Shown in pieces: positions 39,778-49,523 of a stretch of 64,000 nucleotides of DNA (position 1 is its first letter; the number at the start of each line of letters is the position of its first letter). The notes below the pieces were generated by a model that was not told the DNA's origin, did not search any database, and saw only the letters and a program-made list of their open reading frames with translations. The stretch comes from Staphylococcus massiliensis CCUG 55927. Its GTDB lineage: Bacteria; Bacillota; Bacilli; Staphylococcales; Staphylococcaceae. The stretch lies in contig NZ_JH815593.1 in NCBI RefSeq assembly GCF_000298075.1, forward strand, positions 277,519 through 341,518, read 5' to 3'. A program made the translations under genes and the position numbers.

Positions 39778-40822
39778 CTCGATTCAATTTCGACAGTCTT
39801 TTAAGCCAGAGGATCAAATTGACTTTTTAAATCGGCTCTCAGAATTATTGAAACACGGCTTTACGTTATACGAATCGGTTGAGTTTTTATTATCGCAATA
39901 TCATCTAAAACCGAAACATCTTAAGGATGACATCTTAGAGGACCTACGCTCAGGCAAGGAATGTTATTATATTTTGACATTATTGAAATATCCGAAGTCT
40001 GTCATTATGCAAATTTTCTTTGCGGAAAAGTATAGTTCCTTAGAGGAGAACCTTGAGACAGCAGCTTTCTTTTTGAAAGAGCAACTCAATATACGAAAGA
40101 ATTTACTTAAGACGATTCAATATCCGCTTGTATTACTCTTCATCTTTATTTCAATGCTTATCGTAATTAATCAAACCATTATACCTGAATTTCAAACGAT
40201 GTTCGATACGATGCAAGTTAAACGGTCGCATATCCAAGTTATATTAACCAACATCATCTTTCATTTACCTACAGTACTCATGGGTCTTCTCTTCGTTATA
40301 TCGTTAAGTGTCGTAATATTTATAACGGTGATGAAGCGGTTGTCGATTGAGAGGCGTTTAATCGTGTATCGACGTATACCCATTATTTCAAAGTATTACC
40401 GCATGTTTAAAACGTACTTTATTACCAATGAATTTGCGCTATTTTATAAGAACGGTATTAAGCTTCAGAATATGATTCACATTTATCGCACGCAGGACGA
40501 AGATATGTATCTTAAGTACATTTCTAAGGCGTTAAATGAACACATGCATCAAGGTACGGCTTTACCAGATGCCTTAGCTTCTTTAAACCTATTTGAAAAT
40601 GACTTTATACAGTATATTAGGCAAGGTGAGAAAAGTGGCAAGTTAGACATCGAACTCAAAATGTATAGCACCTTTATTTTAAACAAACTTAAAAAACGCT
40701 TTTTATTCCACTTGAAGTGGATACAGCCCTTAGTATTCTGCTTACTAGGATTTTTTATCGTAACCTTATACCTTGTCATCATGTTACCAATGTTTGAAAT
40801 GATGGCATCGATACAAAATTAA
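39749..40822 (+). CDS. comGB: Competence pseudopilus platform protein ComGB
   Basis: Polytopic membrane protein of the PulF/GspF family, 357 residues with three main hydrophobic segments (near 130-150, 175-200 and 325-350). It carries the duplicated GspF domain pattern. GTG start with AAGG 8 bases upstream; it overlaps comGA by 29 bases. It serves as the platform for pseudopilin polymerisation. Confidence 0.93.
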   Translation: MKTRITAIINSIQFRQSFKPEDQIDFLNRLSELLKHGFTLYESVEFLLSQYHLKPKHLKDDILEDLRSGKECYYILTLLKYPKSVIMQIFFAEKYSSLEENLETAAFFLKEQLNIRKNLLKTIQYPLVLLFIFISMLIVINQTIIPEFQTMFDTMQVKRSHIQVILTNIIFHLPTVLMGLLFVISLSVVIFITVMKRLSIERRLIVYRRIPIISKYYRMFKTYFITNEFALFYKNGIKLQNMIHIYRTQDEDMYLKYISKALNEHMHQGTALPDALASLNLFENDFIQYIRQGEKSGKLDIELKMYSTFILNKLKKRFLFHLKWIQPLVFCLLGFFIVTLYLVIMLPMFEMMASIQN

Positions 40823-40838
40823 TTTGGGAGTGACATCT

Positions 40839-41174
40839 ATGAATCAAAAATTACAACAATTGAAACAAACTTTCCGAAATAATAAAGCTTTTACCTTGCT
40901 CGAAATGTTAGTCGTTTTGTTAGTGGTATCTCTACTTTTAATATTGATATTACCGAACATCGCGAAACAAACTGAACATATTCAAGCTACTGGATGTGAA
41001 GCACAAACTAAAATGGTAAATAGCCAAATTGAGTCTTACACGCTTAAGCATAATCAAAAACCTACTTCGATTGATCAGCTTGTTAATGATGGCTTTTTAA
41101 AAGAGAATCAAAAAACATGTAAAAATGGTGCAACGATTTCAATTGTGAATGGTGAAGCGGTTGCGCGAAAATAA
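40839..41174 (+). CDS. comGC: Major competence pseudopilin ComGC
   Basis: Main subunit of the DNA-uptake pseudopilus, 111 residues. The type IV prepilin motif KAFTLLEMLVVLLVV is cleaved by ComC before the Phe; the -1 residue is Ala instead of the usual Gly. Two cysteines (in GCEA and KTCKNG) can form the intramolecular disulfide. ATG 40839 follows GGGAGTG; an upstream TTG (40824) overlaps that site. Confidence 0.94.
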   Translation: MNQKLQQLKQTFRNNKAFTLLEMLVVLLVVSLLLILILPNIAKQTEHIQATGCEAQTKMVNSQIESYTLKHNQKPTSIDQLVNDGFLKENQKTCKNGATISIVNGEAVARK

Positions 41175-41592
41175 GGCATTCACCTTATTAGAAATGCTAT
41201 TAGTCTTGATGGTTATTAGCGTTATGCTCACGATTACGCTACACTTACAAGCTTTAATTAACCGAGATCAAGCTTCTGAAAGACAAGTAAAACACTTTGT
41301 ATCAGAATTAAATTACATTCAAGCAAAAGCAATTGGACAGCAAAAAACGATACATGTGACTTTAAACCCTTATAGAGACTATATAACGTTATATGAGCAA
41401 GGGGAGCGAGAACCAAAGCGATTGCCATTACGAGGCGGTAAAATATTACCTTCAAGTAATATAAACGGACTAACATTTACAAAAGATGGTCATTTAAAAC
41501 AATTTGGTCGAATTGATATTAGATTTGGTGAACAAGATTATGGGTTTATCTTCCATATAGAAAGAGGGCGTTTTAGAATTGTTAAAAAATAA
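41149..41592 (+). CDS. comGD: Minor competence pseudopilin ComGD
   Basis: Prepilin-like protein of 147 residues with KAFTLLEMLLVLMVI near residue 9, followed by a GspH-like C-terminal domain. It overlaps comGC by 26 bases. The start is not certain: ATG 41149, GTG 41152 and TTG 41161 are all in frame and no strong Shine-Dalgarno decides between them. Confidence 0.9.
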   Translation: MVKRLRENKAFTLLEMLLVLMVISVMLTITLHLQALINRDQASERQVKHFVSELNYIQAKAIGQQKTIHVTLNPYRDYITLYEQGEREPKRLPLRGGKILPSSNINGLTFTKDGHLKQFGRIDIRFGEQDYGFIFHIERGRFRIVKK

Positions 41593-41863
41593 CCAAGGGT
41601 CATTAGTCATTGAAACTTTGTTAGCGATGTTTGTTCTCTCAACGATTACGTTTATCCTAATTCCAATTTTTAATCAACTCAACCAAAAGCTTGAAGAAAT
41701 CGAACGTCAAGTTGAAATGAAACAAATGTTATTTACGCATTTAAAACATCACCAATTCGAAACGCAATCTTACAAACTTCATCCTTATAAGATTGAATCT
41801 AAAAAAGGTCGTGTATGCGTCATACATGAAGGGTTAAAGTATGAAACGTGTGCAACGAAGTAG
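41579..41863 (+). CDS. comGE: Minor competence pseudopilin ComGE
   Basis: Short pseudopilin-like protein, 94 residues, with NQGSLVIETLLAMFVLS as the N-terminal prepilin helix and two cysteines near the C-terminus (VCVIHEG, ETCATK). TTG start inside the end of comGD (14-base overlap). Assigned by position and pilin-like pattern. Confidence 0.82.
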   Translation: MLKNNQGSLVIETLLAMFVLSTITFILIPIFNQLNQKLEEIERQVEMKQMLFTHLKHHQFETQSYKLHPYKIESKKGRVCVIHEGLKYETCATK

Positions 41864-42272
41864 TGGATTCACTTATATTGAAATGTTGTTTGCGATGCTC
41901 GTGCTGTCACTCGTACTGAGCCTTTTACCTTTAATGATTCGTACGTTAGGACAGTTAGAATTTCAAATCTATAATTCTAACGACGTTCAACTCGAATTTT
42001 TTATGAGAGATTTAACAGACGATTTAAAACATGTTAAACGTAATCAGGTTCATGTTCGAAAGGATGCGCTAACTTTTGAAAAGGATGGAGATATCATACG
42101 TGTTTTTATAAGAAATCATAAAATCCATAAAACGGTAAATGGTAGAGGGGACATCACGTTACTTTATCAAGTATCAGATCTAGAGTTTATACGTTTACCA
42201 AATGATATGATTAGCGTTAAAATACTTAATAAAAGAGGTCAATATGCCTATGAAAAGCTTTTTTATGTGTAA
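41841..42272 (+). CDS. comGF: Minor competence pseudopilin ComGF
   Basis: 143-residue prepilin-like protein, SSGFTYIEMLFAMLVLSLVL at residues 7-26, with the ComGF-type beta-rich C-terminal domain. It overlaps comGE by 23 bases. The Gly-Phe processing site is canonical. Confidence 0.88.
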   Translation: MKRVQRSSGFTYIEMLFAMLVLSLVLSLLPLMIRTLGQLEFQIYNSNDVQLEFFMRDLTDDLKHVKRNQVHVRKDALTFEKDGDIIRVFIRNHKIHKTVNGRGDITLLYQVSDLEFIRLPNDMISVKILNKRGQYAYEKLFYV

Positions 42273-42459
42273 CAAAGGATTTATTTTACCCGGCGTACTC
42301 ATATTATTTAGTTTGTATATGTCAATCGTGGCATATTACATCATTCAATATGAACTTAAATTTAAAACGCTTTATCATTTAGAGCAATATTATGACCATG
42401 AAATCAACGTATATATCAAATCAATCAAAAAGGATGAAGCACGAGATGGAACGAAATGA
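42244..42459 (+). CDS. comGG: Minor competence pseudopilin ComGG
   Basis: 71 residues with [16 protein letters not shown] as hydrophobic N-terminus, ending in a charged tail. Assigned by its place after comGF, the GF processing-site-like start and the pilin-like helix. Shorter than Bacillus ComGG, as in staphylococci. Overlaps comGF by 29 bases and aroK by 14 bases. Confidence 0.78.
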   Translation: MPMKSFFMCNKGFILPGVLILFSLYMSIVAYYIIQYELKFKTLYHLEQYYDHEINVYIKSIKKDEARDGTK

Positions 42460-42964
42460 ACCAATTATCCTAGTCGGTTTTATGGGGACAGGTAAAACAA
42501 CTTTAGGCGAGTACCTCGCAGAAAAACTTCAAGCAACGTTTATAGATTTAGATCACTATATTGTAGTTAATGAAAATCGTTCGATTCCCGAAATTTTTGA
42601 TCAAGACGGCGAGTCTCATTTTAGAAAGCTTGAACATGATTATTTAAAGGATTGTATGCATCAATACGACATCATCGCTACTGGTGGTGGCATTATTGAA
42701 AGCGATACATCTCTTAAACTTTTAGAATCATGTCAAAATGTCGTCTGGTTAGATTGCGATATCGATACAATCTACCATCGTGTGAACACTGATTCAAACC
42801 GTCCAAACGCTAATGGTAAAACTTTAGACGAATTAAAAAACTTGTATTGTTCAAGGCATTCAAGATATAATGAAATCGCATTCATAAAAGTGAATACGAA
42901 CCAGGTTATTCATGATTCCTACCAAGAAATTATGAATCAAATTAACGCGAATGATCAATGTTAG
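42446..42964 (+). CDS. aroK: Shikimate kinase
   Basis: Phosphorylates shikimate in aromatic amino acid synthesis. P-loop GFMGTGKTT at residues 11-19, shikimate-binding DLD near 36, FR in [12 protein letters not shown] in ATGGGIIE and the lid arginine in SNRPNA. 172 residues from ATG 42446; upstream in-frame ATGs (42434, 42392) lie further inside comGG. The gene is joined to the comG operon by overlap. Its stop codon touches the glycine riboswitch. Confidence 0.92.
   Translation: MERNEPIILVGFMGTGKTTLGEYLAEKLQATFIDLDHYIVVNENRSIPEIFDQDGESHFRKLEHDYLKDCMHQYDIIATGGGIIESDTSLKLLESCQNVVWLDCDIDTIYHRVNTDSNRPNANGKTLDELKNLYCSRHSRYNEIAFIKVNTNQVIHDSYQEIMNQINANDQC
42842..42871 (+). promoter_or_regulatory. 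Candidate promoter of the gcv operon, inside aroK
   Basis: TTGTAT (42842-42847), 18-base spacer, TATAAT (42866-42871). It lies about 90 bases before the glycine aptamer and within aroK coding sequence, because no intergenic space is available. Confidence 0.4.
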
Positions 42965-43062
42965 AGAGAATGATACAAAAATCATCGCCGAAGGAGCAAG
43001 CATTACGCGAATCTCTCAGGCAAAAGGATAACATTGGGACGCATTCCTGAAGGATATTCAAC
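42964..43062 (+). ncRNA. Glycine riboswitch (single aptamer)
   Basis: GAGAG (42964-42968) pairs with CTCTC (43013-43017) as P1. Conserved glycine-aptamer segments CGCCGAAGGAGCAA and CTCTCAGGCAAAAGGA are present. Only one full aptamer is visible; the short GGACGCATTCCTGAAGGA that follows (about 43036-43053) may be the ghost partner of singlet glycine riboswitches. A terminator follows, so glycine binding probably turns on gcvT-gcvPA-gcvPB. Confidence 0.9.
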
Positions 43063-43092
43063 AGGGTGGCAAGTTACTTGTCACTCTTTTTT
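43063..43092 (+). terminator. Riboswitch expression-platform terminator
   Basis: AGGGTGGCAAG (43063-43073) pairs with CTTGTCACTCT (43077-43087, two G-U pairs) around a TTA loop, then six T. Confidence 0.85.
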
Positions 43093-43120
43093 ATTTATCA
43101 TTTAAAATGGGGGTTTCAAT

Positions 43121-44212
43121 ATGTCAAATGAATTAAAACAAACACCACTTTATCAAAGTTTTGTTGATCACGATGCTAAAATCGTGGAATTCGGTGGTTG
43201 GGCAATGCCAGTTCAATTCTCTAGCATTAAAGAAGAACACAATGCGGTTAGAGAAAACGTTGGTATGTTCGATGTAAGTCACATGGGAGAAATCTTAATT
43301 GAAGGTCCTGAAGCTTCTAAGCTTGTTCAATATTTATTATCTAACGACACTTCTAAGTTAACTACTGAAAAAGCACAATACACAGCTTTATGTAACGAAA
43401 AAGGTGGCGTAATTGATGATTTAATCACTTATCAGTTAGATGATAATAAATATTTATTAGTCGTTAACGCTGCTAATACGGATAAAGATTACGAATGGAT
43501 GGCTAACCATAAAAATGGTTTTGATGCTGAGGTTACGAACGTATCTAAAGACTATGGCCAAATTGCTGTTCAAGGTCCTAAAGCACGTGACCTAGTTGCA
43601 TCTTTAGTAGACGTTGACGTTTCAGAAATGAAACCGTTTGAATTTAAACAAAATGTCGAAATATTCGGTAAAAAAGTATTACTTTCTCAATCAGGTTACA
43701 CTGGTGAAGACGGTTTTGAAATCTATACGAAGGCTGAAGATACTTTAGCTGTATGGGAAGGCTTCATTGATAAAGATGTAACATTATGTGGTCTAGGTGC
43801 ACGTGACACGTTACGTTTAGAAGCTGGTTTACCTTTACATGGTCAAGACTTATCAGAAGATATTACGCCATATGACGGCGGTATCGCATTTGCTTGTAAA
43901 CCTCTAATTGAAGAGGACTTTATTGGTAAAGACGTACTTAAAGAACAAAAAGAAAATGGTTCACCACGTCGTTCAGTTGGTATTGAATTAGTTGGTAAAG
44001 GTATCCCTCGTACTGGCTATGAAGTATACAACGAAGATGGTGAAGAAATCGGTGTTGTAACTTCAGGTACACAATCTCCATCATCAGGCAAATCAATTGG
44101 TCTAGCTATGATTAAGAGAGATGAATATGAACTTGGTAAAACAATCATTATTCAAGTTCGTAAGCGTCAAGTAGAAGCTAAAATTGTTAAGAAAAATCAT
44201 ATCAATAAATAA
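43121..44212 (+). CDS. gcvT: Aminomethyltransferase, glycine cleavage T protein
   Basis: Transfers the methylene group from the lipoyl-H protein to tetrahydrofolate, releasing ammonia. Family stretches include [18 protein letters not shown] (start) and [18 protein letters not shown]. 363 residues, normal. First gene of gcvT-gcvPA-gcvPB under the glycine riboswitch. The H protein gene is not in the window. Confidence 0.97.
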   Translation: MSNELKQTPLYQSFVDHDAKIVEFGGWAMPVQFSSIKEEHNAVRENVGMFDVSHMGEILIEGPEASKLVQYLLSNDTSKLTTEKAQYTALCNEKGGVIDDLITYQLDDNKYLLVVNAANTDKDYEWMANHKNGFDAEVTNVSKDYGQIAVQGPKARDLVASLVDVDVSEMKPFEFKQNVEIFGKKVLLSQSGYTGEDGFEIYTKAEDTLAVWEGFIDKDVTLCGLGARDTLRLEAGLPLHGQDLSEDITPYDGGIAFACKPLIEEDFIGKDVLKEQKENGSPRRSVGIELVGKGIPRTGYEVYNEDGEEIGVVTSGTQSPSSGKSIGLAMIKRDEYELGKTIIIQVRKRQVEAKIVKKNHINK

Positions 44213-44224
44213 GGGGTGTATATT

Positions 44225-45574
44225 GTGAGTCATCGTTATATTCCATTAACAGAACAAGACAAAAAAGAAATGCTTGGAACTATTGGTGTTAACTCTATCG
44301 ATGAGTTATATAGTGACGTTCCTAAAGAAATCTTATTAGATCGCAAATTAAACATTGAAGAGGCAGTACCAGAAACAACACTTTTAAAAAGATTAAATAA
44401 AATCGCAAGTAAAAACATTACTAAAGAAACACACACATCTTTCCTAGGTGCTGGTGTTTATGATCATTACACACCTGCAGTTGTAGATGCGATGATTTCA
44501 AGATCTGAATTCTATACTGCGTACACACCATACCAACCTGAGATCTCACAAGGTGAACTACAAGCAATTTTCGAATTCCAAACATTAATCTGTGAACTTA
44601 CAGATATGGATATCGCTAACTCATCTATGTATGATGGTATGACAAGTTTTGCTGAAGCTTGTATTTTAGCTTTTGCTCAAACGAAGAAAAACAAAATCGT
44701 AGTATCTAAAGGCTTACATTACCAAGCGCTTCAAGTACTACACACTTATGCAGAAATTAGAGAAGATTTTGAAGTCGTAGAAGTTGATCTTGACGGTACA
44801 GTAACGGACTTAGAAAAGTTACAAGACGCTATCGATGACGATACAGCTGCTGTTGCAGTTCAATATCCTAACTTCTATGGTTCTATTGAAGACTTAGAAA
44901 AGATCAAGTCATTCATTGAAGATAAAAAAGCATTATTCATTGTATACGCTAACCCATTAGCTCTAGGTTTATTAACACCTCCAGGTAGCTTTGGTGCGGA
45001 CATTGTTGTTGGTGATACTCAAGTATTTGGTATTCCAGCTCAATTTGGTGGTCCTCACTGTGGTTACTTCGCAACGACTAAAAAGTTAATGCGTAAAGTA
45101 CCAGGTCGTTTAGTAGGTCAAACGCAAGATGACCATGGTAACCGTGGCTTTGTATTAACATTACAAGCGCGTGAACAACATATCCGTCGTGACAAAGCGA
45201 CTTCAAATATCTGTTCAAACCAAGCGTTAAACGCGATTGCTTCATCTATCGCGATGTCAGCTCTTGGTAAACAAGGTATTCAAGAAATTGCTGAACGTAA
45301 CCTTGAAAATGCAAACTATGCAAAACAACAATTTAAAGATAACGGTTTCGAAGTATTAGATGGTATGTCATTTAACGAATTCGTTGTTAAATTCGATAAA
45401 CCAATTGCTGAAGTTAATAAACAATTACTTGAAGCAGATATTATCGGTGGTTTCGACTTAAGTGCTGCATCTAGCGACTTTGACAATCATATGTTAATTG
45501 CAGTTACAGAATTAAGAACTAAAGAAGAGATTGATACATTCGTTAAGAAAGCAGGTGAAGTAAATGGTCAGTAA
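44225..45574 (+). CDS. gcvPA: Glycine dehydrogenase (decarboxylating) subunit 1
   Basis: N-terminal half of the split P protein of the glycine cleavage system. 449 residues from GTG 44225 (GGGGTG upstream), giving [17 protein letters not shown]; an in-frame GTG at 44216 overlaps the ribosome binding site. Typical motifs: [16 protein letters not shown] and [12 protein letters not shown]. It forms the alpha2beta2 PLP enzyme with GcvPB, whose gene overlaps it by 11 bases. Confidence 0.96.
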   Translation: MSHRYIPLTEQDKKEMLGTIGVNSIDELYSDVPKEILLDRKLNIEEAVPETTLLKRLNKIASKNITKETHTSFLGAGVYDHYTPAVVDAMISRSEFYTAYTPYQPEISQGELQAIFEFQTLICELTDMDIANSSMYDGMTSFAEACILAFAQTKKNKIVVSKGLHYQALQVLHTYAEIREDFEVVEVDLDGTVTDLEKLQDAIDDDTAAVAVQYPNFYGSIEDLEKIKSFIEDKKALFIVYANPLALGLLTPPGSFGADIVVGDTQVFGIPAQFGGPHCGYFATTKKLMRKVPGRLVGQTQDDHGNRGFVLTLQAREQHIRRDKATSNICSNQALNAIASSIAMSALGKQGIQEIAERNLENANYAKQQFKDNGFEVLDGMSFNEFVVKFDKPIAEVNKQLLEADIIGGFDLSAASSDFDNHMLIAVTELRTKEEIDTFVKKAGEVNGQ

Positions 45575-47039
45575 ATCAAGTCCATTAATTTTTGAACGTT
45601 CTAAAGTAGGTAGATTCTCTTATTCATTACCAGAAAAAGATATTGAAGGTCAAAAAGCTTCGTCACTTTTAGATGAGAAATTCATCCGTAAAGAAAAAGC
45701 AGAATTACCTGAAGTTGCTGAATTAGATTTAGTTCGTCACTATACTGAGCTTTCTAATAAAAACTTCGGTATCGATAACGGTTTCTATCCATTAGGTTCA
45801 TGTACGATGAAGTACAACCCTAAAATTAATGAAAAAGTTGCACGAATTCCTGGATTTAGTGAATCACATCCTTTACAAGATGTTGAACAAGTTCAAGGTT
45901 CTTTAGAAATCGTGTATAACTTACAAGAAGAACTTAAAGAAATCACAGGTATGGACGAAGTAACGTTACAACCTGCAGCTGGTGCTCACGGTGAGTGGAC
46001 AGCATTAATGATTTTCAAAGCGTATCATAAGAAAAATGGTGAAGGTCACCGTAACGAAGTTATCGTACCTGACTCAGCTCACGGTACTAACCCAGCCTCT
46101 GCGGCATTCGCTGGATTTAAATCAGTTACAGTTAAGTCTAACGAACGCGGCGAAGTGGATATTGAGCACTTAAAAGAGCTTGTTAATGAAAACACTGCAG
46201 CGATCATGTTAACAAACCCAAATACGCTTGGTATTTTCGAACAAAACATCATGGAAATTGGTAAAATCGTTCACGAAGCAGGCGGCTTATTATACTACGA
46301 TGGTGCTAACTTAAATGCCATCATGGATAAAGTACGTCCTGGAGACATGGGCTTTGACGCTGTACACTTAAACTTACACAAAACATTCACTGGTCCTCAC
46401 GGCGGTGGTGGTCCTGGTTCAGGCCCAATCGGCGTTAAGAAAGAATTAAAATCATTTATGCCTAAACCACTTGTAGTTAAAGAGGGCGACAGCTTTAAAT
46501 ATGACAATGATATTGAAAATTCTATCGGACGTGTTAAACCGTTCTACGGTAACTTCGGTATCTATCTTAGAGCATACACGTACATCCGCTCTATGGGTGC
46601 TACAGGCTTAAAAGAAGTATCTGAATCAGCTGTATTAAATGCAAACTATATCAAAGCGCGTCTTAAAGAAGAATTCGAAATTCCATTCGATCAATATTGT
46701 AAACATGAATTCGTTCTAAGTGGTGTTAAACAAAAAGAACTAGGTGTACGTACATTAGACATGGCTAAACGTCTTTTAGACTTTGGTGTACATCCACCTA
46801 CAATTTACTTCCCACTTAACGTTCAAGAAGGTATGATGATTGAGCCTACAGAAACTGAATCTAAAGACACTTTAGATTACTTCTGTGACGCTTTAATTCA
46901 AATCTCTAATGAAGCTAAAGAAGATCCTGATAAAGTATTAGAGGCACCTCATAATACGATTATCGACCGTTTAGATGAAACACAAGCTGCGCGTAAACCT
47001 GTTTTAAAATTTGAAGGTTTAAAAGCTGAAAAAGAATAA
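45564..47039 (+). CDS. gcvPB: Glycine dehydrogenase (decarboxylating) subunit 2
   Basis: C-terminal half of the split P protein, carrying the PLP lysine in [16 protein letters not shown]. It decarboxylates glycine and passes aminomethyl to the lipoylated H protein. 491 residues. ATG overlaps the end of gcvPA. Last gene of the operon. Confidence 0.97.
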   Translation: MVSKSSPLIFERSKVGRFSYSLPEKDIEGQKASSLLDEKFIRKEKAELPEVAELDLVRHYTELSNKNFGIDNGFYPLGSCTMKYNPKINEKVARIPGFSESHPLQDVEQVQGSLEIVYNLQEELKEITGMDEVTLQPAAGAHGEWTALMIFKAYHKKNGEGHRNEVIVPDSAHGTNPASAAFAGFKSVTVKSNERGEVDIEHLKELVNENTAAIMLTNPNTLGIFEQNIMEIGKIVHEAGGLLYYDGANLNAIMDKVRPGDMGFDAVHLNLHKTFTGPHGGGGPGSGPIGVKKELKSFMPKPLVVKEGDSFKYDNDIENSIGRVKPFYGNFGIYLRAYTYIRSMGATGLKEVSESAVLNANYIKARLKEEFEIPFDQYCKHEFVLSGVKQKELGVRTLDMAKRLLDFGVHPPTIYFPLNVQEGMMIEPTETESKDTLDYFCDALIQISNEAKEDPDKVLEAPHNTIIDRLDETQAARKPVLKFEGLKAEKE

Positions 47040-47063
47040 ATAACATATTAATCGATACACTAA

Positions 47064-47101
47064 AAAACACCCAAGCCACATAGCAGTGGTTTGGGTGTTT
47101 T
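47064..47101. terminator. Bidirectional terminator between gcvPB and the rhodanese gene
   Basis: AAAACACCCAA pairs with TTGGGTGTTTT, with inner GCCAC/GTGGT and a 6-base loop; A and T runs lie on both sides of this perfect hairpin. Confidence 0.9.
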
Positions 47102-47135
47102 AATAATTATAATAAAATAAATTGGTGAGATAAGC

Positions 47136-47522
47136 TTATTTCTTAGACTTAATCTTACCTGTCCATTTTTTATAGCCGCCTTTAAGCATATAAATATCAG
47201 TGTAACCTTTTTTCTTAAGGATACGAGCTGCTCTGTAGCTAGCGATACCATTCGCATCAATTAAGTAAATCGGTTGATCTTTACGTAAGCCTTTATAACG
47301 TTGACGAAACATCGTCATAGGAATATTTCGAGCACCGTTAATGTGGCCGTAGTCATAATCAACTTTCTCTCTTAAATCAATAACTTGAGATTTACGTAAA
47401 CCATCACTAAATTCATTTTGGTTTAATTCAGTAACTGATTTTTTATTCATGAAAAATTGATAGACCATATATAGCACAATAATAATTAATATTGCTAGGG
47501 CTATAAACCAAAAGTTACTCAT
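47136..47522 (-). CDS. Membrane-anchored rhodanese-like protein lacking the catalytic cysteine (YqhL-like)
   Basis: 128 residues: one N-terminal membrane helix (about 5-25) and one rhodanese fold (about 32-122). The CDC25/CH2A-like IDLREKVDYDYGHINGARNIP and the final MLKGGYKKWTG are typical (read in part). The active-site loop, usually CxxGxRS, reads DANGIASYR: Asp replaces the catalytic Cys. It is therefore probably not a sulfurtransferase. It diverges from lipM, the same neighbour as yqhL in Bacillus. Confidence 0.88.
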   Translation of the reverse strand: MSNFWFIALAILIIIVLYMVYQFFMNKKSVTELNQNEFSDGLRKSQVIDLREKVDYDYGHINGARNIPMTMFRQRYKGLRKDQPIYLIDANGIASYRAARILKKKGYTDIYMLKGGYKKWTGKIKSKK

Positions 47523-47676
47523 CTTGCATCCTCCCTAAAATACCGATATTATAATTATAAGACTGTTCTAGTTAATTTTCAAAACTTTTTCATTGAAAAA
47601 TTTATGAATTAATATAATGTGAAAAGTTAGAATTTAGTGCAATATACATAGATATATTTAGATAGGAGTTTTATAA

Positions 47677-48507
47677 TTGACTGAAACTTGGAACTTTATT
47701 AACACTGGAAGCAACGACCCGTTTTACAATATGGCAGTCGATGAGGCACTGTTAAATTTTGTATCTCGAGGTGAAATAGATCCAGTAGTTAGATTCTACA
47801 CTTGGGATCCACCTACATTATCAGTAGGGTATTTCCAAAGACTAAAAAAAGAAATCGACATCGATATGGTGCGTGAAAAAGGATATGGTCTCGTACGTCG
47901 TCAAACAGGCGGACGCGGGGTATTACATGATAAAGAGTTAACTTACAGTGTGATTGTACCTGAATCGCATGAAAATATGCCAAAGACAGTAACTGAAGCA
48001 TACCGAGTGATTTCAGAAGGACTGTTAGAAGGATTTAAATCATTAGGATTTGATGCTTATTTTGCTGTCCCTCGTTCAAAAGAAGAACGTGAGAAATTAA
48101 AACAACCACGTAGTGCTGTATGTTTTGACGCGCCAAGTTGGTATGAACTTGTAGTAGAAGGTCGTAAAATTGCAGGTAGCGCGCAAACTAGACAAAAGGG
48201 CGTTATCTTACAACATGGTTCTATCTTGCAAGAGGTTGACATTGATGACTTATTCGATATGTTCATCTTCAAAAATGATCGCCTTAAAGACAAAATGAAA
48301 AAGGCGTTTATCGATAAAGCAGTCGCAATTAACGATATTGCTGATAAACACATTACCTTAGAAGAAATGGAAGAAGCATTTGAAGCTGGCTTTAAAAAAG
48401 GTCTTAATATCGAATTCAAGCCTTTAACATTTACAGAAGCCCAAGAAGCAGAAATTAAAGAACTAGAAGCGAAATTTAAGTCTGACGAGTGGAATTACCG
48501 TAAATAA
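47677..48507 (+). CDS. lipM: Octanoyl-[GcvH]:protein transferase LipM
   Basis: Attaches octanoate from acyl carrier protein to GcvH in lipoic acid synthesis. BPL/LipA-fold enzyme of 276 residues. Motifs are [12 protein letters not shown], the cysteine segment [12 protein letters not shown] (catalytic Cys near 148) and [20 protein letters not shown] (read in part). TTG start with TAGGAG upstream. The gcv operon next door and lpdA at the end of the window use lipoylated partners. Confidence 0.93.
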   Translation: MTETWNFINTGSNDPFYNMAVDEALLNFVSRGEIDPVVRFYTWDPPTLSVGYFQRLKKEIDIDMVREKGYGLVRRQTGGRGVLHDKELTYSVIVPESHENMPKTVTEAYRVISEGLLEGFKSLGFDAYFAVPRSKEEREKLKQPRSAVCFDAPSWYELVVEGRKIAGSAQTRQKGVILQHGSILQEVDIDDLFDMFIFKNDRLKDKMKKAFIDKAVAINDIADKHITLEEMEEAFEAGFKKGLNIEFKPLTFTEAQEAEIKELEAKFKSDEWNYRK

Positions 48508-48543
48508 CGACATCTCACATATTAAAGATTTATTTCAACTTTA

Positions 48544-48580
48544 AAAGCCCTAGATGATATATGGTCAACTAGGGCTTTCT
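48544..48580. terminator. Terminator between lipM and the minus-strand membrane gene
   Basis: AAAGCCCTAG pairs perfectly with CTAGGGCTTT around 15 bases. T-rich on the plus side, AAAA on the other. Confidence 0.75.
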
Positions 48581-48581
48581 C

Positions 48582-48800
48582 TTACTTTCTACGACGTCGT
48601 TTGTTCTTTCGCAACGCACGACGATATTTCCGTTGATCTTCGGTTAAGAAGAAGAAATGGTATATAAGATATCCAATACCTACTAAAATTAATAGGGAGA
48701 TTATCATTCTAATGAAGCTATCCATAAACATATTAAAATTGAGAACAATTCCTATTAAGGCAACGATGACAATAAACCAAAAGAATATTTTTTGACCCAT
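48582..48800 (-). CDS. Small two-helix membrane protein with basic tail
   Basis: 72 residues from ATG 48800 (AGGTG upstream; a start at 48839 would lie inside the neighbouring gene). Two hydrophobic helices (about 5-22 and 30-50) and an Arg/Lys-rich C-terminus (KYRRALRKNKRRRRK). Small proteins of this type stand here in staphylococci. Function unknown. Ten bases downstream of the lipoprotein gene, so likely cotranscribed. Confidence 0.75.
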   Translation of the reverse strand: MGQKIFFWFIVIVALIGIVLNFNMFMDSFIRMIISLLILVGIGYLIYHFFFLTEDQRKYRRALRKNKRRRRK

Positions 48801-48810
48801 GCTTTCACCT

Positions 48811-49425
48811 CTATTCTTGTGATGTAGTTTCAGAATCATTACTTTCAGTTTCTTGATTTACATAAGTAATTTCACGTAATTTCTGTCTACCTTTAGTTAT
48901 TTTCTTATCATCTTTATCACGATAACCATCTTTGATTTCAGTTAATGCTTTATCTAAATTCTTATTTATTGATTTAATTTGTTTGTCATCATCTTTAGAT
49001 ATTTTAGAAACTTCCTCAATGTTAGACTTATAATCATCGTAAGCAGTGCTAGCTTTCTCTTGTAATTCATCTAACTGCTCATTAATTTCATCTTCACCTT
49101 TATTTTCCGTAACTTCTTCATCTATCTTGGCATATTCCTCAATAATATGCGTAATATCTTCATAATACTTAGCAGAAGCTTCTAGATAATCAGAATGCTT
49201 TTGATTTTGTTTGGCCTGTTTACCGTTCTCCATATCCATTTCAAGACCATGAAGACGTTCCTTTTTATCGGAGATATCTGTCTTAAGTTCTTGAATCTTA
49301 AGCTTTGTTTTATGGTTAGATTCTCTTAATTTAGTTGTTTTCTCTTCAATTGGAGCTAAATCTTGGCTCCTGCAAGCAGTTAATAATAACGAACCTGAAA
49401 TAAGTAGCAACAAACTTTTTTTCAT
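48811..49425 (-). CDS. YkyA-like coiled-coil lipoprotein
   Basis: 204 residues. A signal peptide with lipobox LLTAC (lipidated C18) is followed by an almost entirely Lys/Glu-rich coiled coil (about 25-190). It resembles the YkyA-family putative cell-wall-binding lipoproteins. No enzymatic motif is visible. Minus-strand pair with the small membrane protein; divergent from papA. Confidence 0.8.
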   Translation of the reverse strand: MKKSLLLLISGSLLLTACRSQDLAPIEEKTTKLRESNHKTKLKIQELKTDISDKKERLHGLEMDMENGKQAKQNQKHSDYLEASAKYYEDITHIIEEYAKIDEEVTENKGEDEINEQLDELQEKASTAYDDYKSNIEEVSKISKDDDKQIKSINKNLDKALTEIKDGYRDKDDKKITKGRQKLREITYVNQETESNDSETTSQE

Positions 49426-49523
49426 CTCATAATCTTCCTATTCAATTCATTTTTATAAAGTATGTATGCTATCATTTTAATGTATAGCGTTACTTAGTAC
49501 AAATATTTAAAGGGGATGACGAC

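Noticed and set aside
42392..42446. Longer N-terminus for shikimate kinase starting inside comGG
   Set aside because: The extra residues do not fit the family start; ATG 42446 gives the normal length with the P-loop at residue 11.
43030..43060. Second full glycine aptamer
   Set aside because: The conserved core (CCGAAGG...CTCTCAGGCAAA) occurs only once; what follows is too short for a complete second aptamer.
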